A DNA stretch of 64,000 nucleotides. Origin: Mycoplasmataceae bacterium (lineage in GTDB: Bacteria > Bacillota_I > Bacilli_A > Mycoplasmatales > Mycoplasmoidaceae). This document shows positions 42,678 through 53,202 of this stretch, one piece after another. The notes beneath the pieces are model-generated. The model was not told the origin of the DNA. It searched no databases and saw only the letters and a program-made list of their open reading frames with translations. The stretch lies in assembly GCA_031259945.1 (NCBI GenBank), contig JAIRKU010000022.1:1-64000 (forward strand). The letters are read 5' to 3'. Each line of letters begins with the position of its first letter. Positions within the stretch are counted from its first letter, which is position 1. Made by a program: the position numbers and the translations under genes.

Positions 42678-43253
42678 ATGACAGAAAAAGAGATGATACA
42701 AGAATATAAAATCAATAACAATTTGTCCGTTCGCGATGAATTATATTACCGCCATAAAGATATGTTAGAGGCTTTAACAAATAATTTATTTAGACAATTA
42801 TTTAATAATTCTTTCATTGAAAAAGAGGATTTTTTATCACTCTCTTATTTATCATTTGTTAAGTGTCTAGATACTTTTGACATAAATCAAAAACGTTATA
42901 CTTTTACACAAGCATTAGCAACAACTAATAGATCTATGTTGATAAATTATGCAATTAAATACCAGACATTAGGGCATAGAGTATTAAACGAAGCCATTAA
43001 TCTTAATACCAATCTATATACAATAAGCTATTCAAATGAAGAAGAAATAATTAGAAATGTTGACCAAGAATGTGAAATAGAAAAAATTCAACAATTCTTA
43101 AAGCCATATCCAATAAAAGTAAAAAAATTATTTAAACTAAAGGCAGATGGGTATCAAAATAAAGAAATAGCAACAATGTTAAAATTGAGCACTAAAAAAG
43201 TGGCTAATTCTTTCTTAAATATTTGCAAGCGTTATAGAAATTATGAATTATAA
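42678..43253 (+). CDS. SigH-like alternative sigma factor
   Basis: A 191-residue protein. The N-terminal half (VRDELYYRHKDMLEALT onward, then FLSLSYLSFVKCLDTFD) resembles sigma-70 region 2, and the C-terminal KADGYQNKEIATMLKLSTKK is a typical region 4 helix-turn-helix. It sits directly before rpmG-secE-nusG, exactly where Bacillus carries sigH, so an orthologous origin is likely. Most Mollicutes have a single main sigma factor. Target genes are unknown; competence or recombination genes are possible by analogy. Region 2 similarity is weak, so the functional claim is moderate. Confidence 0.72.
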   Translation: MTEKEMIQEYKINNNLSVRDELYYRHKDMLEALTNNLFRQLFNNSFIEKEDFLSLSYLSFVKCLDTFDINQKRYTFTQALATTNRSMLINYAIKYQTLGHRVLNEAINLNTNLYTISYSNEEEIIRNVDQECEIEKIQQFLKPYPIKVKKLFKLKADGYQNKEIATMLKLSTKKVANSFLNICKRYRNYEL

Positions 43254-43261
43254 TGGTTATC

Positions 43262-43286
43262 AAGGTGTTGGCAACAGCACCTTTTT
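43262..43286 (+). terminator. Intrinsic terminator/attenuator between sigma-like gene and rpmG
   Basis: AAGGTGTTG (43262-43270) pairs with CAGCACCTT (43275-43283) including one G-U pair, around a GCAA tetraloop, followed by a T-run. It lies 8 bp after the sigma-factor stop and 33 bp before rpmG, so it may limit how much of the sigma transcript enters the rpmG operon. Confidence 0.75.
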
Positions 43287-43318
43287 AATTCAATAATTAA
43301 TTTTGGAGGAATAAGATT

Positions 43319-43465
43319 ATGCGCACTAATGCAACGCTTGTATGTAGTGAATGTAATGCTCGTAATTACCATATTATTGTTAACAAATACAAAGAAAAAA
43401 GATTAAAATTACGTAAGTATTGTCCTAATTGTAAAAAAGTAACAGTTCATAAGGAAAGTAGATAA
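43319..43465 (+). CDS. rpmG: 50S ribosomal protein L33
   Basis: A 48-residue basic ribosomal protein of the large subunit. It has two cysteine pairs (CSEC near residue 9 and CPNC near 36) that bind zinc, and the typical NKYKEKRLKLRKYCPNC order. A strong Shine-Dalgarno sequence GGAGGA (43304-43309) precedes the ATG, unusual for this window. First gene of the rpmG-secE-nusG operon, 2 bp before secE. Confidence 0.93.
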   Translation: MRTNATLVCSECNARNYHIIVNKYKEKRLKLRKYCPNCKKVTVHKESR

Positions 43466-43467
43466 CA

Positions 43468-44007
43468 ATGGCTCAAAATATTGATGCACCTAATATAGAC
43501 CCCAAAAAATTAGCTAAACAAAATCGTAAAAAGATTTATGAACAAATAAATAAAGAACGATTGGATAAAAAAAAGGCTAAACAAGAAAAACGTAAAAAAA
43601 TTCACGAAGAATATTTGCAACAAAATTCTGAAATAGATAAGATTGAAAATAAATGCAAGCAAGATATTAAAGATAAATTGGCATTTTTTAAACAGCAAGT
43701 AGTAGAAAAAAAAATGGATAAAAAAACTGCGAAGGCAGAGTTCAAAGCATATCGCAAAGAACGAATTAATCAGTTTAGTGTAGAAGAACAAAATATTCTT
43801 AATTTAAGTTCAGATGAATTAAAACAAAGCTTTTCTTTCAGAATGAAACGATGATTTTTTGGCGTGGGCAAGGAATTTAGTCGCGTTACATGAATTGGTG
43901 GAAAGGAAGTGCTAAAAGATTTTGGAATAATTTTATTAATAGTAGGTATTATGACATTGATTTTTTTAGGACTTGATTATCTGATTGGAATAATTCCAAA
44001 GAAATAG
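43468..44007 (+). CDS. secE: Preprotein translocase subunit SecE with long charged extension
   Basis: A 179-residue protein. The last 50 residues are a normal SecE: an amphipathic GVGKEFSRVTW segment followed by one membrane helix (GIILLIVGIMTLIFLGLDYL). Ahead of it lies about 125 residues of lysine- and glutamate-rich, coiled-coil-like sequence not found in typical 60-residue SecE. It anchors the SecYEG channel in the membrane. The position between rpmG and nusG is conserved. The extension's role is unknown. Confidence 0.9.
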
Positions 44008-44016
44008 GAGAAAAAA

Positions 44017-44724
44017 ATGGAAAATCAAATAGAACAATCTCAATGATTCATCATTACTGCTATCGGCGGTAAAGAGGATTCTATTGCAGAAACAATTATT
44101 GAAAAAATTCACAACTATGGTTATGAATCTTATGTAGGGCAGATTCGTGTATTTAAAACAAAGGAGGAACGTGTAGATACTTTTGAAAAAGAAAGTGATC
44201 AAATTCCGCAAAACCCTAGAAAAACAAAAACCACAACTTGAGAAGTTTTATCTAATGGCAAATACAAAAGAACACGTACTAGAGTTGTAAATAAATTTCC
44301 AGGATATATTTTTATCAACATGGTTTATGATCGTGACGTGTGATTTGCTATTCGTAACACTCCTGGAGTGTTAGGGTTTGTCGGTTCTTCTGGTAAGGGA
44401 GCTACTCCTATTCCAATAACTATTGAAGAATATGCAAGAGTTAGCGGAGAAGGTATGAATGTAACCGAAGAAGCTGGTAGCGAATCATCAACTAATCAAA
44501 TACCATCCGAGGCCCCTAATGTAGTTGAGGAACCGAAGATTGTTTATAAAACTGATGCTAAGGTTGGAAACTCTGTAGATATTTTTGAAGGTTCATTTGC
44601 CGGAATGATTGGAGAAGTTAAAAAGTTGGATGACGTGAAAGGGACCGCTACTATAGTCATAGACTTTTTTGGTCGTTCTCAAGAAGTCGAAATCTCGTAT
44701 AATCAATTTAAAATTTCAATTTAA
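44017..44724 (+). CDS. nusG: Transcription termination/antitermination factor NusG
   Basis: A 235-residue elongation factor. The NGN domain starts WFIITAIGGKEDSIAE, and continues [29 protein letters not shown] (shown in pieces: PGYIFI and [10 protein letters not shown]). A Ser/Glu-rich insert is followed by the KOW domain, GNSVDIFEGSFAGMIGEV. It binds RNA polymerase and couples it to ribosomes or Rho. It is the last gene of the operon; rplK-rplA, which often follow, do not. Confidence 0.94.
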
Positions 44725-44915
44725 TTTATATTAAATTTAGCTAATTTTAAATGGCCTTTAACAATATAAGTTATTCAAGATTTGTGATTTATTTTATTAA
44801 TGTCAAAATATGAACTCGGTAATATTTTTAATATATCTTTTTGTTGATGCACCAAATAAAATAAGCTGTACCCATTAAAGTGGAGCAGTAAAATTATAGC
44901 CTCAGTTTAAACTAC

Positions 44916-44942
44916 GATAAAGGTGATAAAGGTGATAAATTT
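44916..44942. repeat. Tandem 9-base repeat
   Basis: GATAAAGGT is repeated twice (44916-44924, 44925-44933) followed by a diverged third unit GATAAATTT. Small tandem repeat 33 bp upstream of the -10 box of the lipoprotein gene. Confidence 0.7.
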
Positions 44943-44974
44943 AACTTTTCCTTTCTAAAACTCATCAATTATTG

Positions 44975-44980
44975 TATAAT
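44975..44980 (+). promoter_or_regulatory. -10 box of the beta-helix lipoprotein
   Basis: A perfect TATAAT preceded by a TTG (extended -10-like ATTG). No clear -35 element. It is 30 bp upstream of the (GA)20 tract, so the tract would be in the RNA leader. Confidence 0.5.
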
Positions 44981-45006
44981 TACATTAATTTAAACATGAT
45001 AAACAC

Positions 45007-45052
<46 letters not shown>

Positions 45053-45081
45053 CAGTTGCTCTCAACACTTTAGTTTTTCTT

Positions 45082-45120
45082 AAAAGCAAGAATTTAGCAT
45101 TCGCTAGTTCCTGCTTTTTT
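45082..45120 (+). terminator. Terminator-type hairpin, copy 1 (in lipoprotein leader)
   Basis: AAAAGCAAGAA (45082-45092) pairs with TTCCTGCTTTT (45108-45118), one mismatch; the loop contains a nested TAGC/GCTA pair. A run of T follows. It is 36 bp upstream of the lipoprotein ATG. A related copy lies at 47096-47131 after the gene. It may be a leader attenuator or the 3' terminator of a deleted lipoprotein gene. Confidence 0.7.
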
Positions 45121-45155
45121 TGTGTCTACTTGATCATTTTCACAGGAGAGAAAAA

Positions 45156-47000
45156 ATGAAAAGAATAAAATTAATGAAAGCACTAGTAGGAATTGGTACA
45201 CTTAGTGTTTTAGGAATTGGTACAGCTTTTACAGTAGCAAGCTGTAGCTGTTCACCGTCTAAAGTCACTTACAAAACTACAAGCAATAAAAATATTTTGA
45301 AATATGGTGAGAATGAGATGTCAGGCGGCTATGCTACATTAACTACTGTAGACTCCAACGGCATCGAGATAGATCCTAAAACACTAACTTATGAGATTAC
45401 TGAAAATGGAACAGATGTTGATCCACACAATGTGCAAATTAAAAACCTTAATCAAGTCATCTTATTAGAAAATCCAAATGTAACATCAGAAGATATTACA
45501 ATTTTAACATTTTTGAATTCTGATTTGAATACGTCTATCAGTTCAACTAAAATCACAATCGCTCAAGCTGATTTTCTAATTTATGAATTAACCTCAACCG
45601 ATATTCCGGCAGAGGAAACCAATACTGCAATCTACAAAGATAATTCATCAGAAGCAGCTCTCACATTGCATAAGGTTATTGATCTTAAAAAAATAAGCAA
45701 GTTAAATGATAATGTCACATGATTTGAACTGATGCCTTTCACTCAAGATCCATCTCAAGCTGCTCTGGATTGTGCAATCTTCATTCCATCAGATTTTTCT
45801 TGTCATTTAGTGGGAACTAGTGATTCTGATATTGAAACACATGATCAAGATTCTGATCATTTAGAAGATTTTGGAATTGTGATTGGCAATGACAAGGCTT
45901 CACAAACAAGTCCAAACAATACTCAAATAGATATTTGAAATTTAACAATCACTTCCGAATTGACAGATACATCCGCACAGAAAAGTGCAACCGCCGACGC
46001 CATTGCTATTTGTTCAACTGTGAATGGCACAATTAATATTTTGAACAATTCGTTATGTTCCATAGATCATTATGGACATACAACTGGCAGTTATGATAGT
46101 GCAAAATGCATAGATATTGAAAGTATTTCCGTAGAAGGTACTGTAAATATAGTTGGCAATATACTTTTATCTCACTCACTTGAACAACAAACATTTGGGA
46201 TAAATATATCAGAGATGTATGGAAAATTAGTTTTTTTGAATAATTTTATGAATATTATTGACACAAAAACTTGGTCGTTTGGTTTATGTATCAACAAGAC
46301 AAATTCATCCACACAAATTCTGATTGAAAATAACGTTATATGCGCAATGGGAGGACGTTCTGATTCAGGGCATGCAGCCATCTGTGCAAGTTTATATATT
46401 GTTGAATCAATGGAAGGCGTGTTAACCGTAACAAATAATATTTTTTCTGCTTGACAAACGACAGGTACCTCAGATTGGGTAAGTCAAATAGACATAGGTG
46501 GCACAGATCAGGGAGCTTCAGTTATTTTAAATGATAATGTCTTTTTTACAAGCAACAATATATCGCCAGCGAGTAATGAAACGGCTCGTAGTTTGTATTT
46601 CGGTTCTGCTGGAGGGGAATCAAGCGGCGCCAAAGGTTTAGCTTCGGGTACCAATAATATTATTTTTGATAGCAATAGCAACGATCCTGGTGTTGTGAAT
46701 GATTCTACTAGAGTTGATAATTACACTACATGATATAGTGCTTCTACAGACGGAACTAAAAACGTTACTTTTTTTGGTAATAATAGAAGTCACGAAATAA
46801 GGGAGAGTTATATTATCTGAGATAATGTTTTTTATTTTATGTATTTTTCAGGAATAGTTTTTGATCAAGATACAAAATTATGTGTTTTGGATCATTTTAA
46901 GGATATTCTAATTGTTAATAATGGCATTTATGATTTTAGTGCTAATTATGGTGATGATAAATCTAATATTCTAAATCAAATTTTTGACGATTTTAATTAG
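45156..47000 (+). CDS. Lipoprotein with predicted beta-helix repeats (614 aa)
   Basis: Starts MKRIKLMKALVGIG, hydrophobic segment, lipobox TVASC (Cys30). Residues about 280-560 contain a repeating hydrophobic-x-Asn-Asn pattern: NILNNSLCSI, NIVGNILLSH, VFLNNFMNII, LIENNVICAMGG, VTNNIFSAW, ILNDNVFFTS. Such Asn-ladder repeats are typical of right-handed parallel beta-helices of adhesins and polysaccharide-active proteins. No catalytic residues identified. AGGAG about 10 bases before the ATG is a good ribosome site. Expression may be phase-variable through the (GA)20 tract in the leader. Confidence 0.85.
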
Positions 47001-47095
47001 AAATAATTTATTTTTCAGATAAATCATTCCAAATATGATTGGCGCAGAGAAAGTAAAAGTGATATACCCACTAGTTCGTTTTTGATTTTTCTTAT

Positions 47096-47131
47096 AAACA
47101 AAAATTTAGCATTTGATAGTTCTTGTTTTTT
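47096..47131 (+). terminator. Terminator-type hairpin, copy 2 (after lipoprotein)
   Basis: AAACAAAAA pairs with TTCTTGTTT, then a T-run. The surrounding 55-60 bases resemble 45073-45127, including ATTTAGCATT in the loop. Base-pair changes between the copies (GC in copy 1, AT in copy 2) keep the stem, so the structure is selected. Likely the terminator of the beta-helix lipoprotein. Confidence 0.7.
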
Positions 47132-47298
47132 GTGCTGTCATAGGAAATATGATTTGATACTAAATTTGAACCATTCTAGAAAATGCAGTTAAGATATTTT
47201 TCTGTTTATAAAATATTCGTAAAGTCTATTCTCCTCTACAACATATGATTATTTTTAAATAAAAATAGTATTTTGGAAGACAATTAATAATACAATAT

Positions 47299-47335
47299 AT
47301 ATCCCCACCAAATCACTTTGTTGGGATATTTATTT
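47299..47335 (+). promoter_or_regulatory. Terminator-like hairpin in the rpsB leader
   Basis: ATATCCC (47299-47305) pairs with GGGATAT (47323-47329), with further pairing of CAAA and TTTG inside; a T-rich run follows at once, then the rpsB ribosome site AAGGAA. It could be an attenuator or an S2 autoregulatory leader. The match to a known S2 leader was not tested. Confidence 0.5.
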
Positions 47336-47350
47336 TTTATAAGGAAAACA

Positions 47351-48454
47351 ATGATAAAAAACAAAAATGATGAATCAGTGAATCAAGTAACTGCAAAAGC
47401 AAAATCATATGTCAAAAAATCATTTCGCAGAAGGAATGATCATAAAACTGAAGAAAATACATCTTCAGTTGCATCTGATAACAAAACAAGAGAACGTAAA
47501 ACTTATGCAAATTCATCAAAAGATTTTCAAAGTGTCAGAGATGCTATTGAAAAGAAAATTGATGATTTTTTCGAAGCTAATAAAGATTCAGGGTTGCGTA
47601 AATTAGTTTCAGCTTCAAAATTAATGGAAGCAGGTGTGCATATTGGTATGTCTGCTAAATTTTGGAATCCTAAAATGAAACCATTTATTTATCCAAAACG
47701 TGGCAATAGAATGCAAGTTATAGATATTTTAAAAACTATGGTTTTTATGGACAGAGCTTATAATTTTTTACGTGATATTTCACGTGAAGGCGGAACTATT
47801 TTACTTGTTGGTACACGTGGCGATACAATTAAAGAACATGTAAAAAACGAAGCTAAGCGAGTTAAGTGTTTTTACATTAATCAAAGATGATTAGGTGGAA
47901 CTCTTACTAACTTTAAAACCATAAGTAACTCTATTAATAAATTGAATAAATTAATAGCATTACAACTTTCTGATGAAATTAAGAAATATTCTAAAAAAGA
48001 ACAAGTAATGATGACAAAAGAAACTGAACGTATGGGTAAATTTCTTAGCGGTATTCGTACGATGCGAGGATTACCTCAAGCATTGATAATTACTGACCCC
48101 ATTCACGAGCATAATGCATTAATGGAAGCACGTAAATTAAATATTCCAATTATTGCATTTGCCAATACCAATGCGAATCCTGATTTAATTGATTTTTTAA
48201 TTCCTGCTAATTCTAGTTCAATTAAAACTGTATGATTATTAATTTCAATTATGTGCGATGCGATTGCTGAAGGCACTGGTGAACCTTTATCAGTGGTTGG
48301 AAAGAAAGACGAAGAGATTATTTTACCAGAAGTTATTAAAAGAGATCCTGACCAAGGCTTCATTCAACACAAACGCTTTACTCGAGCAGGGCATTATCAA
48401 TCTAGACCAACTTTTAATAAACCATCAACTTTTGAAGCAAGCGATAAAAAATAA
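47351..48454 (+). CDS. rpsB: 30S ribosomal protein S2 with N- and C-terminal extensions
   Basis: A 367-residue S2 of the small subunit, longer than the usual 230-260. The core begins about residue 92 with LMEAGVHIGMSAKFWNPKM and includes RWLGGTLTNFKT and the ALIITDP block. Before it lie about 90 basic, Ser/Lys-rich residues, and after it a roughly 50-residue tail. Start ATG at 47351 follows AAGGAAA. The usual partner tsf does not follow. Several Trp codons are TGA. Confidence 0.94.
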
Positions 48455-48498
48455 GCTTCGCTTAATCAGAGAATAACTATAAGTATTTTAAACGCTTG

Positions 48499-48504
48499 TA
48501 TAAT
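48499..48504 (+). promoter_or_regulatory. -10 box of small coiled-coil gene
   Basis: TATAAT six bases before an ATG (48511), pointing to a leaderless message. Confidence 0.55.
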
Positions 48505-48510
48505 ATTCGT

Positions 48511-48779
48511 ATGAGAAAAGAAACCAAAATTCTTAAATCAGATTACAATCCAGTGCGGGTTGGTGATAATGTTCTTGTCGATATAAAATCAAAAAGTCAT
48601 AAACCACCCGACGATGCTTAGGCACCACTAAGAAACCAACGCCTCGCGGAATGCCTCAATGATTTGTGTTGTGATCTGAGACTCAATTTAAACTAGCAGT
48701 GCAAACTATCAATACACGCTTAGATAAATTAGAAAAATGTTTAGACAATCTCGTTAAAGTTAACAATCTCAAAGAGTAA
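48511..48779 (+). pseudogene. Small coiled-coil protein gene split by one frameshift
   Basis: The first frame (48511-48621) encodes 36 residues, MRKETKILKSDYNPVRVGDN at the start, ending at TAG. A second frame, offset by one base (about 48618 to TAA at 48777), continues with KKPTPRGMPQWFVLWSETQF and a C-terminal coiled coil (TRLDKLEKCLDNLVKVNNL). Together they form a coherent protein of about 88 residues. Either a frameshift mutation, a sequencing error or programmed shifting around 48600-48620 separates them. It resembles short coiled-coil proteins of mycoplasmas, but I cannot name the family with confidence. Confidence 0.6.
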
Positions 48780-48868
48780 AATTAATCCTATTCAAGCTAA
48801 ACAAACTATTGTTGATTATTTTGAATAAATTTATATACTTAGCGAGGATTGAATGTCCCACCAACCAT

Positions 48869-50083
48869 ATGAAAAGATGAATTAAGAATTCCCTAATAAT
48901 TGGCATGTGCTTAATTCCGATTGGCTTAGTGGCGGGGTTTTCTAATAACTGATCAAATAAAATTCCAATATCATGTGTAGGCTCTAGTGGGGTAAAACCT
49001 TTTGTTGAGTCATTATCAAAAGAATACATGAAAACCAATAAAAAGATTGATATTACCGTTGAAGCGGGTGGGAGCGGTTTTGGTATTCAACAAGTAGTCG
49101 AAGGTTATGCTAACATAGGCAATGTCTCTAAAGATCCATATACTACTGTTCAACTACCTGATGCAGACGGGGGGTTTCGTACTCAATGAGAGAATAATGA
49201 TATTAAAACAGTTACGATAGGTTGAGAGGCTATTTGTATGGTTTATATTCCGCCTGAAGGGTTGGGAATAAATTATGATGGAGAAATTAATTTAAATAAT
49301 CTATTGGTTGTTAATGAAAACAATATCATTAATTTTATGAAAATTTTTACAGGTATTAGTGATCCCACAACTAATAATTTAAGTTTATACGACTTTGTGA
49401 ATAAATCTCTTACTTTATCATCTAATCAGATCACACTTCTTAAAGATACTCCTATTACTCCGTATGTGCGCGCTGGTGGCTCTTTAACATCGGGAACAGC
49501 GGCATCATTCGTAAATTGTTCTGATTTGGGATTCGACAAAAAAGTTGATTTAAATTCTGAAGAGCAAGCAGCATTCGATAGTGGTGTTTATGGTAGACAA
49601 CATAATCTTGTAGAAACAGATGAAGCTAATAGTCGAGCTTGAAATGTATTTCATAGCGCCAATAATGCTGGACAAATTGTTTATCTTTCTTCTGGTTTTG
49701 TTCAACAAAATTTAGATTTAATCCGAAAGAATGGTTATGGCATTATGGCATATGGTTCCGTTCCTACCGAATTTAATGTAGAAAAAATTAATGCCGGATA
49801 TAACTGGTTTAGACCATTAAATATGCTAATTAGTGTTAAAAACCAAGAAACCCCAGAAATAAGTTTTATCAAATCTTTAATTTCTGGTAAATATGATGAT
49901 GAATTACAAAAAAATGGTGCAAAGTCTTTATCTAGTAAAGAAAAACAATTTATGTTTCCAAACGATGAAGCATACGATAAATGAATAAGCGATGTTACAT
50001 TAGCCAAAATCAATCCAAATTGGACTTGAGATAGTCCTTACCACTTTTCTCCTACTCCCGATTCTTGATTACCTGCACAATAA
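48869..50083 (+). CDS. pstS: Phosphate ABC transporter substrate-binding protein
   Basis: A 404-residue extracytoplasmic protein. After an N-terminal hydrophobic segment (residues 8-24) the mature part opens ISCVGSSGVKPFVESL and then GGSGFGIQQVVEGYANIGN, the phosphate-binding loops of PstS. There is no normal lipobox directly after the signal segment, so the anchoring mode is unclear. It starts at ATG 48869 with TGA-Trp at codon 4. It is followed after 3 bp by the fused permease gene, making the pst-phoU operon. Confidence 0.88.
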
Positions 50084-50086
50084 TTT

Positions 50087-52204
50087 ATGGCAAAGCAAGT
50101 TAATTTATTAAAAAAAAAACAACATTCAGATAAAGTGTCTAAAATTATTTCATTATCTTTGTCTTGACTTTTTGCTTTAGTTTTTTTCTTATTAATTATT
50201 TTTATCATTAATGCCTCAGTAAAAGGGTTTAGTGTTTATGGTTGAAGTATTTTAGGTGGGACATTTAATATGGCAGATAAGAAAGCCAGTATTTGATTGC
50301 CGCTATCTGTTACTATATTAATTTCTCTAATAGCAATTGTCATCGCAGCACCTGTCGGTATTAAAACTGCCATGTTTATTAAATATCGTTTACCGTCTAA
50401 ATATCAAAAAGTGGTACGAATATCGATTGAATTGCTAGCAGACATTCCATCAGTAATTTTTGGTTTATTTGCTTGTGAAATGTTAGGGAATGTATTGAAA
50501 TATGTTCTTCACATTTCAACATCTTATAACTTAATTACAACTGGTGTAATGCTAACCTTCATGGTGTTACCAACCATTGTTTCATTATCACTAAATGCTT
50601 TAGATGGAGTAGATAAAACATTAATTTCCGCGTCTATGGTATTAGGTAACACCAAAACACGGTCTATTTATAAAATATGTAAAAGAGATGCGCGTAATGG
50701 TATTACAGTTGGTGTAATTATTGCTTTTGCTAGAGCGATTGGCGAAACTATGGCGGTATCTATGGTTTTACAATCTCAAGGTTATAACCCTATATTTGAT
50801 GATGGCTTTTGAGCAATTGCTACTAGCGGTTTAAGATCATTAGGTGCATTGATTGCTGCCAATATGTTTGCAGAAGGTGGTGGGCCTGCTTTACAATCAT
50901 TATTATTCGCTTTTGGTCTTTTCATGTTTATTTTTGTCATGATACTTAATGGCGCTGCCATGTATATCACTAAAAAACGCAATAGAAGCAGATGAGAATG
51001 ATGAAATAAATTTGAAAAAAAATTTGGTAATTTTATTTACTTTATACCAACACAAATAAAAATAGGCTGAGAAAAACTAACTTATCATTCCAAAATTAAT
51101 AGTAAAACATCTTTGTCAAAATATTTATCAACAAGAATTCAGAAGAATAAATTTACTCATTCTTACACTATTTATAAATTTTTCTGAGAAATTGTTTCCA
51201 TTACACTAACATTAACATTTCTATTATGGATTGTTATTGACATATTAGGTTATGGTGGAGTAGCGATTACACAATCAAGTCAAACAATATTCTCATTTGC
51301 TAACAACTCTACAGGGCAAGCTTTTATAAATACATTGTTAATAATAATTATTGCAATTGGTGTTGGGTTACCAATTTCATTAATGATAGCTATTTATTTA
51401 AATGAATTTGCTAAGGGGACAAAAATTAAAAAAATTCTTTTATTTTTTATTGACTCGTTAGGGGCTACGCCATCGATTTTATTTGGTATGTTTGGCTTAA
51501 TATTTTTTATTCAAACAATGGGTATGTCGGCCGGTGGCACTGCTGGTAAATCATTAATCGCGGGTTCTTTAACGATTTTAATTGTGATATTACCAGTATT
51601 TATTCGAACTATTCAACAAGCACTACAAAGCATCCCTAAAGATTTAAGAGTTAATTCTTATGCTTTAGGTGCTGGCAAATGAGAAACGATTAGAAAAATT
51701 ATTTTACCAGCAGCTCGTCAAGGTATTATGACAGCAGTAGTTTTATCAATTGGTAGAATACTGGCTGAAACAGCACCATTATATTTAACAAGTGGGTTGG
51801 CATCTTCTAATTCCATATCATTAATAAATTCTGGTCAAACATTAACGACAAGAATCTATGCACAAATTTATACGGCTGATATTCATGTAGGCGAAAGCAT
51901 CATGTATGAATGTGCTTTTGTTACAATGATATTAGTGCTTTTGATTATTTTAGTAGTTCATGTAGCTATTCCAGCTTATTACAACTACAAACGACGAAAA
52001 ATGATAGAGTTTAGTCGGAAAAAATTACAAGAGCATGAAGTTTCTGAAAAAACACTTTTTTCATCAACAAAAGCTTTAGTGGTTAACAATATTGCTTCTT
52101 CAAAGAAATATCAAAATTTTAAAAAGCAAAAATCAACAAATTTTGTTAAAAGAAAAGGCGGAGCCCCCCCCACCTTAAAATGAGTTATCTCATTGTATAA
52201 TTAA
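50087..52204 (+). CDS. Phosphate ABC transporter permease, PstC-PstA fused in one polypeptide
   Basis: A single 705-residue frame containing both membrane subunits. Residues about 1-300 correspond to PstC (ELLADIPSVIFGLFACEMLG, FARAIGETMAVSMV). A charged linker of about 60 residues with no stop other than TGA-Trp leads to PstA (residues about 360-670) with DSLGATPSILFGMFGL and GRILAETAPLYLTSG. The EAA-type loops are present in both halves. Normally these are two genes. The C-terminal tail is basic and includes a C8 run at 52164-52171 just before the stop. It is 12 bp before pstB. Confidence 0.9.
52164..52171. repeat. C8 homopolymer at the 3' end of the pstC-pstA fusion
   Basis: Eight C in an A/T-rich genome, in frame as Ala-Pro-Pro near the end of the permease. 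A change in length would only alter the last 5 to 15 residues. Confidence 0.85.
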
Positions 52205-52216
52205 ATCTACAGAAAA

Positions 52217-53197
52217 ATGACCGAAACTAATAAATTAGAAGTTAATAATCAAGAACCAGAAAGTATTGATCGACAACAAACAGACCAAGCTAAGGTTCAT
52301 TCTGTTCTAGATAGTCCATTTTTATCGCGTTTATTTAAATACATTTCTTTGAATAAAAAGCAAAGAACGTTATATAGATTACTATTAACTACAAACAAGG
52401 ATAATGTAGATAAATTAAAAAAAAGTTTCAACAAAGATCATATTTTTGAAGTAGACCATTTTAATTTTTGATATGATCACCGCACCAAACATGCATTAAA
52501 AAATATTAATGTTAATATCAAACGTAATAAAGTAACGGCTTTAATAGGACCGTCTGGGTGCGGTAAATCTACTTTTATTCGTTGTTTAAATCGCATGAAT
52601 GATCAAATAGATGGAACATCTAGTGATGGTCATATTTATTTTGATAAAGGTATAAATTTAAAAAGCAAAAAACTTAGTACTTTAGAATTAACCACACGTG
52701 TGGGAATGATTTTCCAAAAACCTTCACCATTTCCAATGAGCATCTATGAGAATGTGGCATATGGGCCACGTTCTCACGGCATCAATAATAAAGATATGTT
52801 AGATAAAATTGTAGAGGAATCCTTGAAAGGAGCAGCTCTATGAGATGAAGTAAAACATAATTTATTTGATTTAGGTACTTCATTATCAGGTGGTCAACAA
52901 CAACGTCTATGTATTGCTAGAGCAATTGCTTTAAAACCAGAAACATTATTAATGGATGAACCCACTAGTGGTTTAGACCCAATCGCTACTAGTAAAATTG
53001 AAATATTGATCAATCATTTAAAGCAACAGTTCACTATTATCATTGTGACTCATTCAATGGCTCAAGCGCAACGTGTTAGTGATGAAACTGCATTTTTCTG
53101 GCAAGGAAATATTGTAGAAATGGGTACCACTAAACAGATGTTTACTTCACCAAAGCACAAAAAGACAAGAGAATATATTTCTGGGAAGATAGGTTAA
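52217..53197 (+). CDS. pstB: Phosphate ABC transporter ATPase
   Basis: A 326-residue ATPase with Walker [30 protein letters not shown] (the PstB hallmark after the Q-loop), signature LSGGQQQR, Walker [13 protein letters not shown] and [12 protein letters not shown]. About 75 extra residues precede the usual start; they are charged and of unknown role. It energises phosphate import with the fused permease and PstS. Confidence 0.95.
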
Positions 53198-53202
53198 TAA
53201 TT

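Larger units (their letters stand above)
47001..47350. other. 350-bp gap between lipoprotein and rpsB
   Basis: Contains terminator hairpin copy 2 near its start and a terminator-like leader hairpin just before rpsB. The middle (47130-47290) is A/T-rich without any convincing gene. Confidence 0.5.

Noticed and set aside
42527-42721. Small minus-strand open frame upstream of the sigma-like gene
   Set aside because: Overlaps the sigma-gene start and the divergent promoter region, is A/T-driven, and has no ribosome site or homology signal.
50782-50982. Minus-strand open frame inside the permease gene
   Set aside because: Shadow of the fused PstC-PstA frame.
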